Assembly: GCF_010015585.1 (NCBI RefSeq)
Contig: NW_022985083.1
Coordinates: forward strand, 420,223-484,222
Direction of reading: 5' to 3'
Origin: Eremomyces bilateralis CBS 781.70
Taxonomy: Eukaryota; Ascomycota; Dothideomycetes; Eremomycetales; Eremomycetaceae
Length of the DNA stretch: 64,000 bases
The position numbers and the translations under genes are program-made. The stretch's first letter is position 1. Every line of letters starts with the position of its first letter. Below the pieces are notes generated by a model. The model was not told where the DNA came from, searched no databases, and saw only the letters and a program-made list of their open reading frames with translations. Positions 33,601 through 43,845 of the stretch are shown here, in pieces.

Positions 33601-34045
33601 GATCCCTGAACGGCAAAGCCGTGCCGAAATGAACAAAGCTTGGGAAAACGGGCTGAACCAGAAGATCCAGGATGCGATTGGCGCGCGGCCGCTGAAGCCC
33701 ATCCGCGCCGGCACGAACCCGTTTCTCCTCTGGCAGCGCGACCAGTGGCAGGCGGCGAAGAATAAATGCGACGACGCGAAGCGGGCGAGGCATCCCAAGG
33801 ATCTGAAGGCGAAGGCGGGGAAGGACGATATCCGGAAGGAGCTGGGGCGGTCGTGGATGGGTGCGTCGGCGGAGGAGAAGAAGCCGTACTATGCCATGAC
33901 CGAGGTGGCGCGGGAGCAGAGTAAGAAGTGGCACGCGGATTTCAAGGAGCTGATTGAGAAGTGGGATCGGGATGCGGAGGTGATTAAGAAGGCGTATACG
34001 GAGGAGAATCCGCTGTCCGAATGGGCGGTCGGCTATGGGTTGTGA
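30633..34045 (+). CDS. hdmA: LSD1-type histone demethylase: SWIRM, amine oxidase, HMG box
   Basis: This is the fungal homologue of the flavin-dependent lysine demethylase LSD1, a nuclear chromatin enzyme. Exons 30633-32942 and 32990-34045 give 1121 residues. A disordered N-terminal third is followed by a SWIRM domain (about residues 230-345, with ASWSRLNPYALHPGEYRML and FFGLAYTAHEWLIRNGYINF). The FAD-binding amine oxidase has IAIIGAGMAGLACARQLE near residue 360, ILEGRNRIGGRI, and the Lys in MGFGLLNK|LVLVY at the exon junction, equivalent to the catalytic-site Lys of LSD1. FAGEATCGTHPATVHGAYLSG closes the FAD site. A C-terminal HMG box (about 1010-1085, NPFLLWQRDQW...SWMGASAEEKKPYY) is typical of filamentous fungi and absent from animal LSD1. 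A ~110-residue insertion sits where LSD1 has its Tower, but it lacks an obvious long coiled coil. Residues look active; the target lysine is not known from sequence. Confidence 0.93.
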
Positions 34046-34299
34046 TCTGGAGGAGCATTTTCAAGGTATCACTTGAACTGGCATTATTATTATCATCCTA
34101 TGGCCGATGGGTAGCATTTCAAGGGCGCAAGGTAGGGCAGGCAAACTACTTGCATGCATACACCAGGAGTACATGTATTCAATTGCTATTCACACGCTTC
34201 GACGCTTGGGATTCGCCCAATCCCGAGTACATATCTTCAAGCCCGAATTCTCTGCCACTGTATTTGAAAGGTTTCTCAGAATCTACCCGATTGTGGGAA

Positions 34300-35902
34300 T
34301 TATACTGTGGTCAACACCGATGCGTTCTGGTACCAGCCGAGGAGCGGATTCTCGCCGTTCTTCGTCTGCGTATCCTCCACGTACGCCCACCGCCTCATAA
34401 AGTCCTCGTGGGGATAGACACGGGTCAACTTGCCCGTGATCGCGCGATACACATCTTCCATGACCGCGAAGTCGGTCGGGAAGAGGATGTCGAAGTACCC
34501 TTGATGGACCTATGGAAGACTGGGGTTAGTTGCGCGAGATTCTTCGTCGGGAATGGAATGCTTACCAAAGGGGTGGTGACTGGCACGGTCCGACGCTTGT
34601 ATCGCGTCTGCACCACGGGCGCGTTGATCCCCGGAGTCGCGTCCGGCAGGCTATGGAAATCGCTCGTGACAAGCCTATGGCCCGGGAAGTACCGATGTAA
34701 AATATCGAAGAACTGCATCAGCCGCGTGGGGATGTATTCCGCCGCCGTCAGGTTCATGACGAGAGGGAGGCTATGGTACAGCTTTTGCAGCGCGCGCGGC
34801 GATTTCAAAGGATGGCTGTACGGCGAGGAGACGGCAGCGTTTCGCACGCGGAGATACCGGGCGGCGATCGGGTCCAATTGGCGGCTGTAGAACTCGTAGA
34901 AGTCGCCCTCATGGTCGATGAGGACGCTGCCTTGCAGCGCTTCGTCGGTGTACGGGTCGTATCGGATGGCGTCGTGCGCGAAGTTGTCGAACACCTCCAG
35001 GGCGATGAAGAAGCACGGCGACGACACGTAGGTGTCCCAATCGAAAATGGACTTGTTGATGATCTCCACCTTGTCCAGATGACCGGCCGCGTGCGCGGAT
35101 TGTCGCAGCTGGTGTAGTTGCAACGACGCCAGGGACGAGGAAATTTCGATGACCTTATATCTCGTGCATTCGTAGACTTCCGGGTGCATCTCGCGGAGGT
35201 AGTCCAGGATATTGAGCATCATCGTGCCGTTTCCGGCTCCCATTTCGTAGATCAGGAGGTCGTGGTATGGGTAGAGTGAGAGCTTGTAGTTCGTGACGAG
35301 GTATCGGGCAATGGCTTCGCCATAGTACGGTCGGAATAGTTCGGTCGGCGTATGCCACAGCTGTCTTGTCTCATTCTCCTCCTGATTATCCAACGCATCC
35401 TCGAACTCAGTGTAGCGGACGCCGAGCTCCTTCTGGAATTCCGCTTCGCCTTTCAATACACCGAAATCAAAAGGAGCACCGGGCGTGAATATCACGGCTT
35501 GCTTCGGAAAGTAGCCATAATGGGGGTTGTATAAGGAATCTTCGGCAGAGTTAGATCTTGAGCTTCTTCCCTAGCGTATTGACCCTTACCATCAATGAAG
35601 TCCCTCATCAACATCTTCACCCGCTTTGGCCGCTGCCTCGAGCTCTTGAGTTGCTCGGCCGTGACCCATGGATATCGATTGAACTCCTCCGTTCGATCGG
35701 GAGGCAACAACAGACTCCGCTGCGACCAATCGCCCTTGTCCTTTTCCTGCGGCTTCCTAGGAACAGCTCCATAGCGGACGGTTCTGTAGAGTTGCGGCGA
35801 TGCTCCGCCTGGCGCTCGTGGCCGTCGGGCAGCCCTCAGTGATGAGCATGTCTCATGAGCGAATAGTCGCCGAAATATTCGGCTAACCAAGGGGGAATCC
35901 AT
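34300..35902 (-). CDS. NDUFAF7: NDUFAF7/MidA-family arginine methyltransferase, mitochondrial
   Basis: The protein belongs to the MidA/NDUFAF7 family of SAM-dependent methyltransferases. Human NDUFAF7 dimethylates an Arg of complex I subunit NDUFS2 in the matrix early in complex I assembly, which suits a fungus with a full complex I. Exons 35590-35902, 34566-35539 and 34300-34509 give 498 residues. Splicing of the first intron restores MRDFID|DSLYNPHYGYFPKQAVIF, the family start of the catalytic domain. The SAM motif is LLIYEMGAGNGTMMLN, with VIEISSSLASLQ after it and NFAHDAIRYD further on. The start at 35902 gives an Arg-rich, amphipathic presequence (MDSPLVSRIFRRLFAHETCS). An in-frame ATG at 36016 would add 38 residues and is the main alternative. 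The 3' end faces the LSD1 gene, 254 bp away. Confidence 0.92.
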
Positions 35903-36191
35903 GCGGAGCAAGAAGGTATTCCCGTAGGCGTAATACGGATGGGATGGATGGAGGTGAAGCATCTCAAGACCCTGTCGTCTGAATTTGCTCCTAGAAGGGA
36001 CGAGAGCTTTGACCAATCGTCATCATAACTCGAAAGCTCAAACTTCAATGGTTAACTTCGGCTTGTCGTACTTTGTAGAAACAAACTGAGAAACAAACTT
36101 CGTGAAGAAAATGTGCGGGAATATGATTTCCGGGCGACCGTAGCCTAAATATATCATTCTCACTTTCGCTGCCTCCAATGGCCTCCTTGCG
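35903..36191. promoter_or_regulatory. Bidirectional promoter, NDUFAF7 and cysteine-synthase-like gene
   Basis: 289 bp between divergent start codons of two mitochondrial proteins. A TATA-like TAAATATATC (36146-36155) lies about 40 bp before the plus-strand ATG at 36192. The left third may instead be coding if the upstream ATG of NDUFAF7 (36016) is used. Confidence 0.45.
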
Positions 36192-37573
36192 ATGCAGACC
36201 AAGTATCAGCTCTACATCGGCGCGTCCGTCCTTGCGGGCGTGCTTCTCACTCTTGGATTCAAGGACGTATATCCGGATCTAGAACGGCGATATCGACAAA
36301 GAAAACGGCGTGCTTCGGTCGTTCGTGATGCACCGACTCCAAGTGCAAAACGGAGACTGTCTCTGAGGGACAATACTTCCCGCTCTCGGTCCCTTGCCCC
36401 CGGTGGTCCCATTCCCGAAGGCGTCGAAGGTCTGATCGGAAATACTCCACTGTTCAAAATCAAGTCTCTATCCGACGAAACCGGCTGTGAGATCCTAGCA
36501 AAAGCAGAGTTCCTGAACGGGGCGGGAAACAGCCCCAAAGATCGCGTGGCGCTCAGCATCATCCAAATCGCCGAAGAGGACGGCCTCATCTCGCCGGACT
36601 CGGGCGACACGATCTACGAAGGCACGGTCGGGAGCACGGGCATATCGCTGGCGGCGATATGCCGCGCGAAAGGATACCTCGCGCACATCTGCATGCCGGA
36701 CGACCAAGCGGAGGAGAAGTACTCCCTCCTGCTGAAGCTGGGGGCCGTGGTGGACAAGGTCCGACCGGCGCCGATTGTCGATCCAAACCATTTCGTCAAT
36801 CGCGCCAGGTCGCTGGCGGAGGCGCACACTAACGACCCGGAGAAACGTGGGAGAGGGATCTTCGCGGATCAATTCGAGACGGATGCGAACTGGATGGCGC
36901 ATTTCAACGGAACAGGACCGGAGATCTATGAGCAAACGACTGGCCGACTGGATGCGTTCGTCACGGGGGCGGGTACAGGCGGTACCATTTCCGGGGTGGC
37001 TCGGTATCTCAAACCACGAATTGAGCGCCTGAAGGTAGTTCTGGCGGATCCTCAAGGAAGTGGTCTCTATAATCGGATCAAGTTCGGGGTCATGTTCGAT
37101 CCGAAGGAGCGGGAAGGGACGCGGCGACGACACCAGGTGGACACGATCGTGGAGGGCATTGGCATCAACCGGGTGACGAGGAACCTGGAAGCTGGACGAC
37201 AGCTCATCGATGATGCGGTGCGGGTCACGGACGCGCAGGCGTCGGCGATGGGACGCTGGCTGGTGGAGAAGGATGGCTTGTTCGTCGGGAGCAGCAGCGC
37301 GGTGAACTGTAAGCATGGGATCAGGAATGGCGGGATCGTGGCTAATATCTCCGTAGGTGTTGCGGCTACGAAAGTGGCACGTCAATTAGGTCCTGGCCAC
37401 ACAATTGTTACGATACTATGCGATTCAGGTCAGTTTAGTCCGTTGTTGAAAAGGACTCAATTGACACATCTCCAGGCACGAGACATCTGAGCAAGTTTTG
37501 GGCAAAGGCTGGAGATATTGGCGGGTCAAACGAGATGACACTCGATGCCGTCCTTACTGCCAGCGATTCCTGA
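36192..37573 (+). CDS. MCY1: Cysteine-synthase-like protein, mitochondrial outer membrane (Mcy1/Cys-12 type)
   Basis: A PLP fold-type II enzyme of the cysteine synthase/CBS family. The N-terminal membrane segment (YQLYIGASVLAGVLLTLGF, residues 5-23) matches yeast Mcy1 (YGR012w) and the fungal cys-12 group, which lie in the mitochondrial outer membrane. Exons 36192-37308, 37357-37428 and 37476-37573 give 428 residues. The PLP Lys is in GAGNSPKDRVAL, where the family has NPxxSxKDR. The phosphate loop is TGAGTGGTISG, and SSSAVNC and TILCDSGTRHLSKFW close the active site. The substrate-binding loop reads YEGTVGSTGISLA rather than the usual TSGNTG, a feature of this subfamily. Whether it makes cysteine or has another role is not settled. 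The gene shares its upstream region with NDUFAF7. Confidence 0.9.
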
Positions 37574-38012
37574 TCGGATTTATCTATCTAACGACTTGGC
37601 AATTGTACAGTTCGTTGGGCATGTATCAACACGCTTGTTTGAGATACCCATGTGAATAGTTCATCCTCTGATCCGATTCGCACACTGCATGATCGGATAA
37701 CATGGGACTTCCATAAACATACCATTACTAAACTTGTCCATGCCTCTTTCTATCCCTTCGAGGGAAAAGCCCGAGGCATGGTTTCTCGTAAAACATATTC
37801 CAAAAGTGACGGACTAATCCGTCCTAGGATCGCAACTAAATATCCCACGATGAACGCTGTCATCAAGGGTTGCGATCCTGTGTAGTTGGCGTGTTGTTGC
37901 GCAGCGTCAACTTTGATGAGCATTATTTGTGAACGTCCTATCCTTGGCGTCGGGTAAGAAGGTCGTTTCATCCTTCCTGCAGGGCAATGTGAGCAACCAA
38001 CGGACAAAGTTC
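37574..38012. other. Convergent intergenic region
   Basis: 439 bp between two stop codons that face each other; it should hold two 3' UTRs. Short open frames inside have no conserved features. Confidence 0.5.
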
Positions 38013-41000
38013 TTAAGCCAGTTCATCTTCCGAACCAGAGAACTGCGGGAGTCTTGTTTTGCGTCTTGAATGACCACGAGTGATGGGGACGGGAGGGATA
38101 TATTTCGGTGAGGGAGGCTCCAGTTCAACTTCCATAGATTCGGATCGGACATGCAAGGCGCTGGACGGTTGAGGGGCCTCTGATCGGAACAGCCTGTTTT
38201 CTTCGTCCTCGTGCGGGATATCCGGCACGTTCTCGACCTTGTCAGATAATTCATCGAAGGGGTTGTCATTGATCTCAACGTAATCCATTGCGCCGTCCAA
38301 TGACGCGTACTTGAGGTTGCTAATGCCTTTGCGCATCCGAGATTGTACCGGTTGAAGAGCCCGTCGCGGACTAGATACCGTTCGTGCGGAATCATCGCAC
38401 ACTGCCGAAAGATTTTGAGATGCCGTGGTCGCGTTCGCCCAATCACTGATCTCGACACCTTCGTTCCGTTTAATGTCCGACGCATTCTTTTGATTAAACT
38501 GGGCCCACTTTTGATGCTGAAAGTCTGTCGCATCACTGGAACCGAGCGTATAGTATGGGTGTTGCGTGGCCGGCGAAATTAATTGGTGCTTGAACTGGTT
38601 GACCGAAGCCCTGTTGGAGAGAGGTGTGGCAGCGGAGACTTCGTCTGGCGTGTTGGGTGTCGATGGCGTTGCCGATGGTGTCTCTGTCGTATTGGAAGGG
38701 CGAGAAGCCGACGCAGAGCGTGATAAAGATTCTAGACTGGCCCGAATTGAGGGCTCTACAACCAATGCATCGACGCTATCTGGAGCAGGAGTTGGGTTCT
38801 GGGACAGAACACGAGGAACATCGGAAGTGTATGCTTCAGGGTCCTTTGGTGAAAGAATCGCGGCGATCTGATTTTTCATTGCTTGTTGGCCAAAGGTTGG
38901 AGGCAGCCCTTGCTCGTGAGGTACGTCATCGAATGCTCCTCGATGTCCGTGTTGGTGTATCTCGCTAGTCGGCGTAGGTAGTCGTCCATGGCGAGAGGGA
39001 TTTAAGGTGGAAGGATTAATCCCCTGATCAGCTCGTGGCTGAAGTACTGAGATCTTATTGCCCCCAAAACGAGATGGATCTACAGGAACGGAAAAGCGAC
39101 CTGTAGGTGGAAGATTCTTAGGAGCAGAGAGTAGATGGTTTGCTCCAACGTGCCCCTGCCACGGTTTACGAGAAATGTTAATGAATGCATTCCCCGGTCC
39201 GCCTTGCGATGAAGCACGAGAAGCCGGTCTGGAGACGGTCTCAGCAGCAGACACCGTTTGGAAAGAGGAAGCACGAGAAGCCGGTCTGGAGGTCTCAACA
39301 GCAGACTCCGTTTGCAAAGAGGAAGCAGTGCCCGGTCGTATGTAGGGAGAACATGGTATGCGATGAGTTCGCTGTTGGAGGTCGAAGTAATCAGTAGGGG
39401 TTGGGGCAGCGGCTGGCAGTCGAGGTGGTAGCAAATGAACCGGCGTTTTTCTCTGCGCCTCGAAGAATTGCGCCCGGCCAAATTCTTGATGATAAGAACT
39501 GTATGCGGTGGCATCACCCATACGTAGATCCGGAGCGAAAGGGTCCTTTGTTTCGCGTGACAGTATCAGGCGTGGGTCGGGGCCGGGCAGGCTATGGACC
39601 AGCGGAGAGAGCTTCGGTACGATCTTTCGCTCCCATGGTTTCCGTGGCTGCGTTGCCAGGAATTCGGGATCACATTGGGAGAATAGCACAGCGATATCCT
39701 CACTACGCGACAGCTGGTCCACAAGTCCTGCATCTAGGTTCTCGCCGTCCGCGCCCATTTTCTCTGATTCAATAGGAACTGTAAGTGTGCCCGGAAACGT
39801 CGATACGGATGCCCAGGCGCCGCCATCCGGATGATCCTTCATGGGACAGAATTGGTGGGCGACCCAATATCCTCGCACTTCCTTGTATGGCTGATCTTGG
39901 TGATCCATGTAGCCATAGAATGGCGGGTTCATGATAATAGAGGAGGGTACATAGGCTGCAAAGGGGTCCACGACGGGCTCCGGTGGTAGCAGCGCAAAAG
40001 AAGGGGGGTGTTTCAGTGCCGGTTCCTGCATATACGCTCGGTCGTCGTGTTCATTGGCCGCTGACTCCGATATCTTCGAGCCCGGGTGTTGCCAGTTCGT
40101 AGCCCCAGTAACCGTAACTTTCACATAACATGGCACCTCCAATGAAGGATACCCCGGCTTGGAGTAGATTGAGAAATACGACAAAGACTTTGGCTTGCGT
40201 GGTATCTTCCAGATCAAATCGAACATTTTGTCTTGTAGCTCCTTTCGGAAAACGCATGTTCGTGAAGCTTGGGCATCCCTTTCATGTTGTCGTCTCTCGG
40301 CAAGCAGCTCGGCCTGGGCGCCCTCCTCATCTGCACGGCCCCGTTTCTCTCTCCAGTCGTCCGAGCGGATCTTCGTGTAATAATGGTATTGGATTTGGTT
40401 AAGGTTCTTGTCCGTGAAATACGATGCAATATCATGCCACCCAAAGTTGCAATGGTCTCGTAAGTGAGAAATGAGCTCCTCATCCTTGGGTGTGAACGGC
40501 AGAAGCTTCCGAGGACGCTTAACATTTTGAGGATAGCGAGATCGGGCCACAAAGTTCAAATCGAATATGCCAAACGGATCGTAGCTATCTGCAACATCCT
40601 TCCAGGAATCGCAGTGATCGGGTGGTTCGTAGTCATCAATCGAGTCATCCGCGGCATCGTACTCCAGCTCCTCAGAATCGTAATCGTTCCGCTTTCGTTT
40701 CTCTGGACGACTGAATGTCCACACTGAAGGATTCTTCTTCGCCTTCAGTGGTGGCACTGCAAGCTGGCTCTGCTGCATCTGGAGAGCGGCCCTTAGAATT
40801 GACTTCTGCTTCTTTTGCCGCTCATCCGATGGAAGTTGGGCAATGAAGTTAGATACTTGGGATACCAGCGTCTTCGCGTAGCGTTGTAAATATGAGCCAT
40901 CAAGTGGCTTATCTTGAGGGGAATGATGCTGGGTGACAGGACTTGAATACCTCTCTATCGGAGGTGCATCTTTCCAATCCACAGGCCCTTGGATCACGTC

Positions 41001-41675
41001 GCTGTTTGGCTCGTCTAATGCTGGATCGAGAGGGATCGTATTCGACGCTTCGGCGGATTGGGAGGGCCACAATTCGAAATGGTCAACGTCGGCACTGTCG
41101 TTCGGAGGTGTATCTTGGCCAGGAGCGCCGGTTTGTATTCGTGTCTGCCTCAATATCGCTTCGACCGAGTGAGCGTATGCTTCGGCCGCAGCGTTTCCCT
41201 CGTCGCCAACATCCTGAAAGCGAAATGTCAGTGAAAGCGTGCAGTTGACGGATGTAGATCTCCCCACCGTCCTCAAATCCTCCCCGTTCTCATCCACCAG
41301 CTCATCTACCAGCTCATATTCGCTACTCTCCTCTTCATCGCCACTGTCGTCTTCACCGCCAGTGTCGATTTCATCCTCCCGAAATTGTTCTGCAAAACTT
41401 CTTAGAAATGCAACAGCATCGTCTTCCTCATCTGCAGCGCCCACGTCGTTCTCATCTCGCATGTGGGAGAGGTGGCCATTGTCGACGACAATCTGGCCAG
41501 TCCGTAGGTCAATCTCATCGCCGACTGCACTAAAGTCCCGGGAATATTTAAGAATAATGGACTCGAATGCAGACTTGAGTCGGTGATCGTTCCGGCGCCG
41601 GTCATGCTCGAGGTTGTCAGTACCTGTTTCGTCCGGATCTTGAGACGTTCGGCGCCTCTTCAATGGCCTCTCCAT
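38013..41675 (-). CDS. SCM3: Scm3/HJURP-family CENP-A chaperone with SANT/Myb domain
   Basis: Near the N-terminus (about residues 32-80) lies RLKSAFESIILKYSRDF followed by GDEIDLRTGQIVVDNGHL and MRDENDVG. This is the Scm3 signature, the helix and loop that bind the CENP-A/H4 dimer. Scm3/HJURP proteins deliver CENP-A to centromeres. In many filamentous fungi the motif is joined to DNA-binding modules, and here a SANT/Myb-like domain follows at about 370-430 (FTPKDEELISHLRDHCNFGW, then QIQYHYYTKIR). The remaining ~770 residues are low-complexity with a short internal tandem repeat. A 54-nt in-frame intron (41214-41267, donor GTGGGG, acceptor TTTCAG, CTGAC branch site) is likely, giving 1202 residues; without it the frame stays open at 1220. 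The start at 41675 sits just before a basic KRRR patch. I am fairly sure of the Scm3 motif; centromere targeting is inferred. Confidence 0.8.
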   Translation of the reverse strand: MERPLKRRRTSQDPDETGTDNLEHDRRRNDHRLKSAFESIILKYSRDFSAVGDEIDLRTGQIVVDNGHLSHMRDENDVGAADEEDDAVAFLRSFAEQFREDEIDTGGEDDSGDEEESSEYELVDELVDENGEDLRTVGRSTSVNCTLSLTFRFQDVGDEGNAAAEAYAHSVEAILRQTRIQTGAPGQDTPPNDSADVDHFELWPSQSAEASNTIPLDPALDEPNSDVIQGPVDWKDAPPIERYSSPVTQHHSPQDKPLDGSYLQRYAKTLVSQVSNFIAQLPSDERQKKQKSILRAALQMQQSQLAVPPLKAKKNPSVWTFSRPEKRKRNDYDSEELEYDAADDSIDDYEPPDHCDSWKDVADSYDPFGIFDLNFVARSRYPQNVKRPRKLLPFTPKDEELISHLRDHCNFGWHDIASYFTDKNLNQIQYHYYTKIRSDDWREKRGRADEEGAQAELLAERRQHERDAQASRTCVFRKELQDKMFDLIWKIPRKPKSLSYFSIYSKPGYPSLEVPCYVKVTVTGATNWQHPGSKISESAANEHDDRAYMQEPALKHPPSFALLPPEPVVDPFAAYVPSSIIMNPPFYGYMDHQDQPYKEVRGYWVAHQFCPMKDHPDGGAWASVSTFPGTLTVPIESEKMGADGENLDAGLVDQLSRSEDIAVLFSQCDPEFLATQPRKPWERKIVPKLSPLVHSLPGPDPRLILSRETKDPFAPDLRMGDATAYSSYHQEFGRAQFFEAQRKTPVHLLPPRLPAAAPTPTDYFDLQQRTHRIPCSPYIRPGTASSLQTESAVETSRPASRASSFQTVSAAETVSRPASRASSQGGPGNAFINISRKPWQGHVGANHLLSAPKNLPPTGRFSVPVDPSRFGGNKISVLQPRADQGINPSTLNPSRHGRLPTPTSEIHQHGHRGAFDDVPHEQGLPPTFGQQAMKNQIAAILSPKDPEAYTSDVPRVLSQNPTPAPDSVDALVVEPSIRASLESLSRSASASRPSNTTETPSATPSTPNTPDEVSAATPLSNRASVNQFKHQLISPATQHPYYTLGSSDATDFQHQKWAQFNQKNASDIKRNEGVEISDWANATTASQNLSAVCDDSARTVSSPRRALQPVQSRMRKGISNLKYASLDGAMDYVEINDNPFDELSDKVENVPDIPHEDEENRLFRSEAPQPSSALHVRSESMEVELEPPSPKYIPPVPITRGHSRRKTRLPQFSGSEDELA
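39211..39321 (-). repeat. Short tandem repeat in the Scm3-like gene
   Basis: Two direct copies of 57 and 54 bp, with the start of a third, code for SRPASRASS-type units (ETSRPASRASSFQTVSA, then ETVSRPASRASSQ). The copies are nearly identical at the DNA level, which suggests a recent duplication. Confidence 0.85.
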
Positions 41676-42303
41676 CGCCTCAAAATGCGGATTGAAGGTG
41701 AAGGTGGGGCGGGAGCATCGAAGGGGATGTTTAGGGTGGTGTTTAGTTGGTGTTTAGACTGGAGGGAGTGAGGTCTGGAGGTGGAAGCGGAACGCGTTCA
41801 TGGATTCACTGGTCGCGACTGCTAAATGGAGTGACACCCCTGCATGTACCCAACCCCACGCCACGTGACATGGACGTGTTTACAAGTACATCCTGCGGCC
41901 TTATCGCCTCGAAATATATTAAGGCATGAACCCAACCTCGTGCTCACTGCTCAACAGCGTAACACAAATCCCTGCAGTCCATGTCTACTACATATTAGTA
42001 CACCTTCTGATCCGTGTGAGATGAAGGCAACACTGAATCCATCACCTGCTGGCCGAGCAAATAATTAACACTTGAACACTCACAGTGAGGAAATGGGCAG
42101 GATTCACAAACCCAAAGTAATGCCTTCTTGATGATATGATATGGATTTGCCCCATTTCTCAATGAAGCCCAGCAGCTGATGATGATATCCCATTTCCCTC
42201 TCTAATATTGCCTTTTGCCGGCGACAAATTCTTTATTAGAGGTCATTTATGATTTACCATCTGAACCGACCAATAACTTTGTGAACTGCTTGTCTCAAGC
42301 ATC
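41676..42303. promoter_or_regulatory. Bidirectional promoter region, SCM3 and ATG6
   Basis: 628 bp between divergent starts. Three copies of TGTTTAG (41728-41734, 41740-41746, 41751-41757) lie 50-85 bp upstream of the SCM3 start codon. A further CACGTGACATGG stretch at about 41862-41873 contains an E-box core. The rest shows nothing clear. Confidence 0.45.
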
Positions 42304-43845
42304 ATGTATTGCCAAAAGTGCCGCTGTCCACTTAGGCCGGATGACACGTTGGCAAACCTAAATCCAGCGTCGTTCAAGCTACTTGCCGGTACGCTCCGCA
42401 TACGTCTTACACGGAGACATACTGACCATGAGATAGAGGCAAGCGGAGAGCTAACGACCTCGACAACCGCCGGCCCCGCAACTGGTACTGGGGCGGGCAT
42501 CACGCTAGATCGCCATGAGCACTACGTCAAGGCCTCAAAGGATGCAAGAACGCCGGCTTTCAAAAGAGCAGTGACGTCGAAGCCAAGCTATGGAGGATCC
42601 CAAAATCTACCAGGGATGGCAAGGAATAATCCCGCAATGTCTTTCGTTATGCTATCCGACTCTCAGGTGGCGCCTCCTGCGGATGTCAGTGATATGGGAA
42701 GATCTCCTAGGGGTCCCACAAGACGTCCAGTCGATCCGGCGGCGGATCAAGCTCACTTACTCTCAAGCCAAATGAGCACAACCGATCGGTTATTTGAGAT
42801 TCTTTCGGCACGCTCCGACATCGATCACCCGATTTGCGTAGAATGTACCGAAGTGCTCATTGAAGGCTTGCAGCAAAAGTTGGCGACCGCAACGAAGGAG
42901 CGGGACGCCTACGTCGATTTTTTACGACAGGCCAACGCCGATGTCCCATCGGAAGAGGAGCAAAGGCAGGCTCACGCAGAGTTGAAAGCTGCTCAAGACC
43001 GAGAAGAGGCGGCCTTCACGGAATTGGAGGGGTTGGAGCACAAGAAAGCAGAACTCGATGAAAAAATCCTCGCATTGGAACTAGAGGGACAGGAGCTAGA
43101 TCTCGAAGAGCACGAATTCTGGGCTGAGAGAAACGCATTCGCCGATAAACTGTCAGCGTTCCAAAACGAAAAGGATCGAATCAACAATAAACTTGATCAC
43201 GATACCAAGCAGCTTCACAAGCTGCAACGGACCAGCGTATACAACGACACGTTTTGCATCGGCCACGATGGCTATTTCGGCACTATCAACGGTTTACGCC
43301 TCGGACGCCTTCCTGACAAATCCGTCGAATGGCCGGAGATCAACGCTGCCTGGGGTCAGACTTGCTTATTGCTTGTCACGGTTGCAGAGCGGCTTGGCTA
43401 CTCGTTTAAAGGATATCGCATCTGTCCCATGGGATCCCATTCCATCATCGAGCGCATCGAATATCCTCAAACGCGGTCAAACGCCGAACAATCGCACGCA
43501 TCGAAGCCGAAGGTCACCCACCTCGATCTCTTCTGCACCGGAGATGCTCCATTAGGTCTGACGCTCTTCCATCGACGGTTCGACACTGCCATGGTTGCCT
43601 TTTTGGAATGCTTACGGCAACTGGGCGATTTCGTGGAGAGCGGTCAAGCACGACGACCGTCTGGCAGTTCCGTTCAGGCCATGAAGCTGCCGTACAAGAT
43701 CGAGAAGGACCGGATCAATGACGCAAGCATCAAACTGGGGGGGTTCAATCAAGAGGAGTCGTGGACAAAAGCGTGCAAGTTCACGCTAATTTGTTGCAAG
43801 TATCTACTAGCTCATGCTAGTCAGATGTCAACTCAGCCCGTATGA
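42304..43845 (+). CDS. ATG6: Autophagy protein Atg6/Vps30 (Beclin 1)
   Basis: Atg6 is a subunit of both Vps34 PI3-kinase complexes, with Atg14 in autophagy and Vps38 in vacuolar sorting, acting at the pre-autophagosomal and endosomal membranes. The N-terminus MYCQKCRCPLRPDDTLANLN is the family's opening Cys pair. A central coiled coil (about residues 175-290, EVLIEGLQQKLATATKERDA to FQNEKDRINNKLDHDTKQLH) precedes the evolutionarily conserved domain with NDTFCIGHDGYFGTINGLRL, WPEINAAWGQTCLLL and the C-terminal ESWTKACKFTLICCKYLLAH. A likely 48-nt in-frame intron at 42389-42436 (GTACGC..GATAG with an ACTGAC branch site) gives 497 residues; unspliced it would be 513. The BH3-like region is not clear. 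Confidence 0.94.
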   Translation: MYCQKCRCPLRPDDTLANLNPASFKLLAGTLRIRLTRRHTDHEIEASGELTTSTTAGPATGTGAGITLDRHEHYVKASKDARTPAFKRAVTSKPSYGGSQNLPGMARNNPAMSFVMLSDSQVAPPADVSDMGRSPRGPTRRPVDPAADQAHLLSSQMSTTDRLFEILSARSDIDHPICVECTEVLIEGLQQKLATATKERDAYVDFLRQANADVPSEEEQRQAHAELKAAQDREEAAFTELEGLEHKKAELDEKILALELEGQELDLEEHEFWAERNAFADKLSAFQNEKDRINNKLDHDTKQLHKLQRTSVYNDTFCIGHDGYFGTINGLRLGRLPDKSVEWPEINAAWGQTCLLLVTVAERLGYSFKGYRICPMGSHSIIERIEYPQTRSNAEQSHASKPKVTHLDLFCTGDAPLGLTLFHRRFDTAMVAFLECLRQLGDFVESGQARRPSGSSVQAMKLPYKIEKDRINDASIKLGGFNQEESWTKACKFTLICCKYLLAHASQMSTQPV

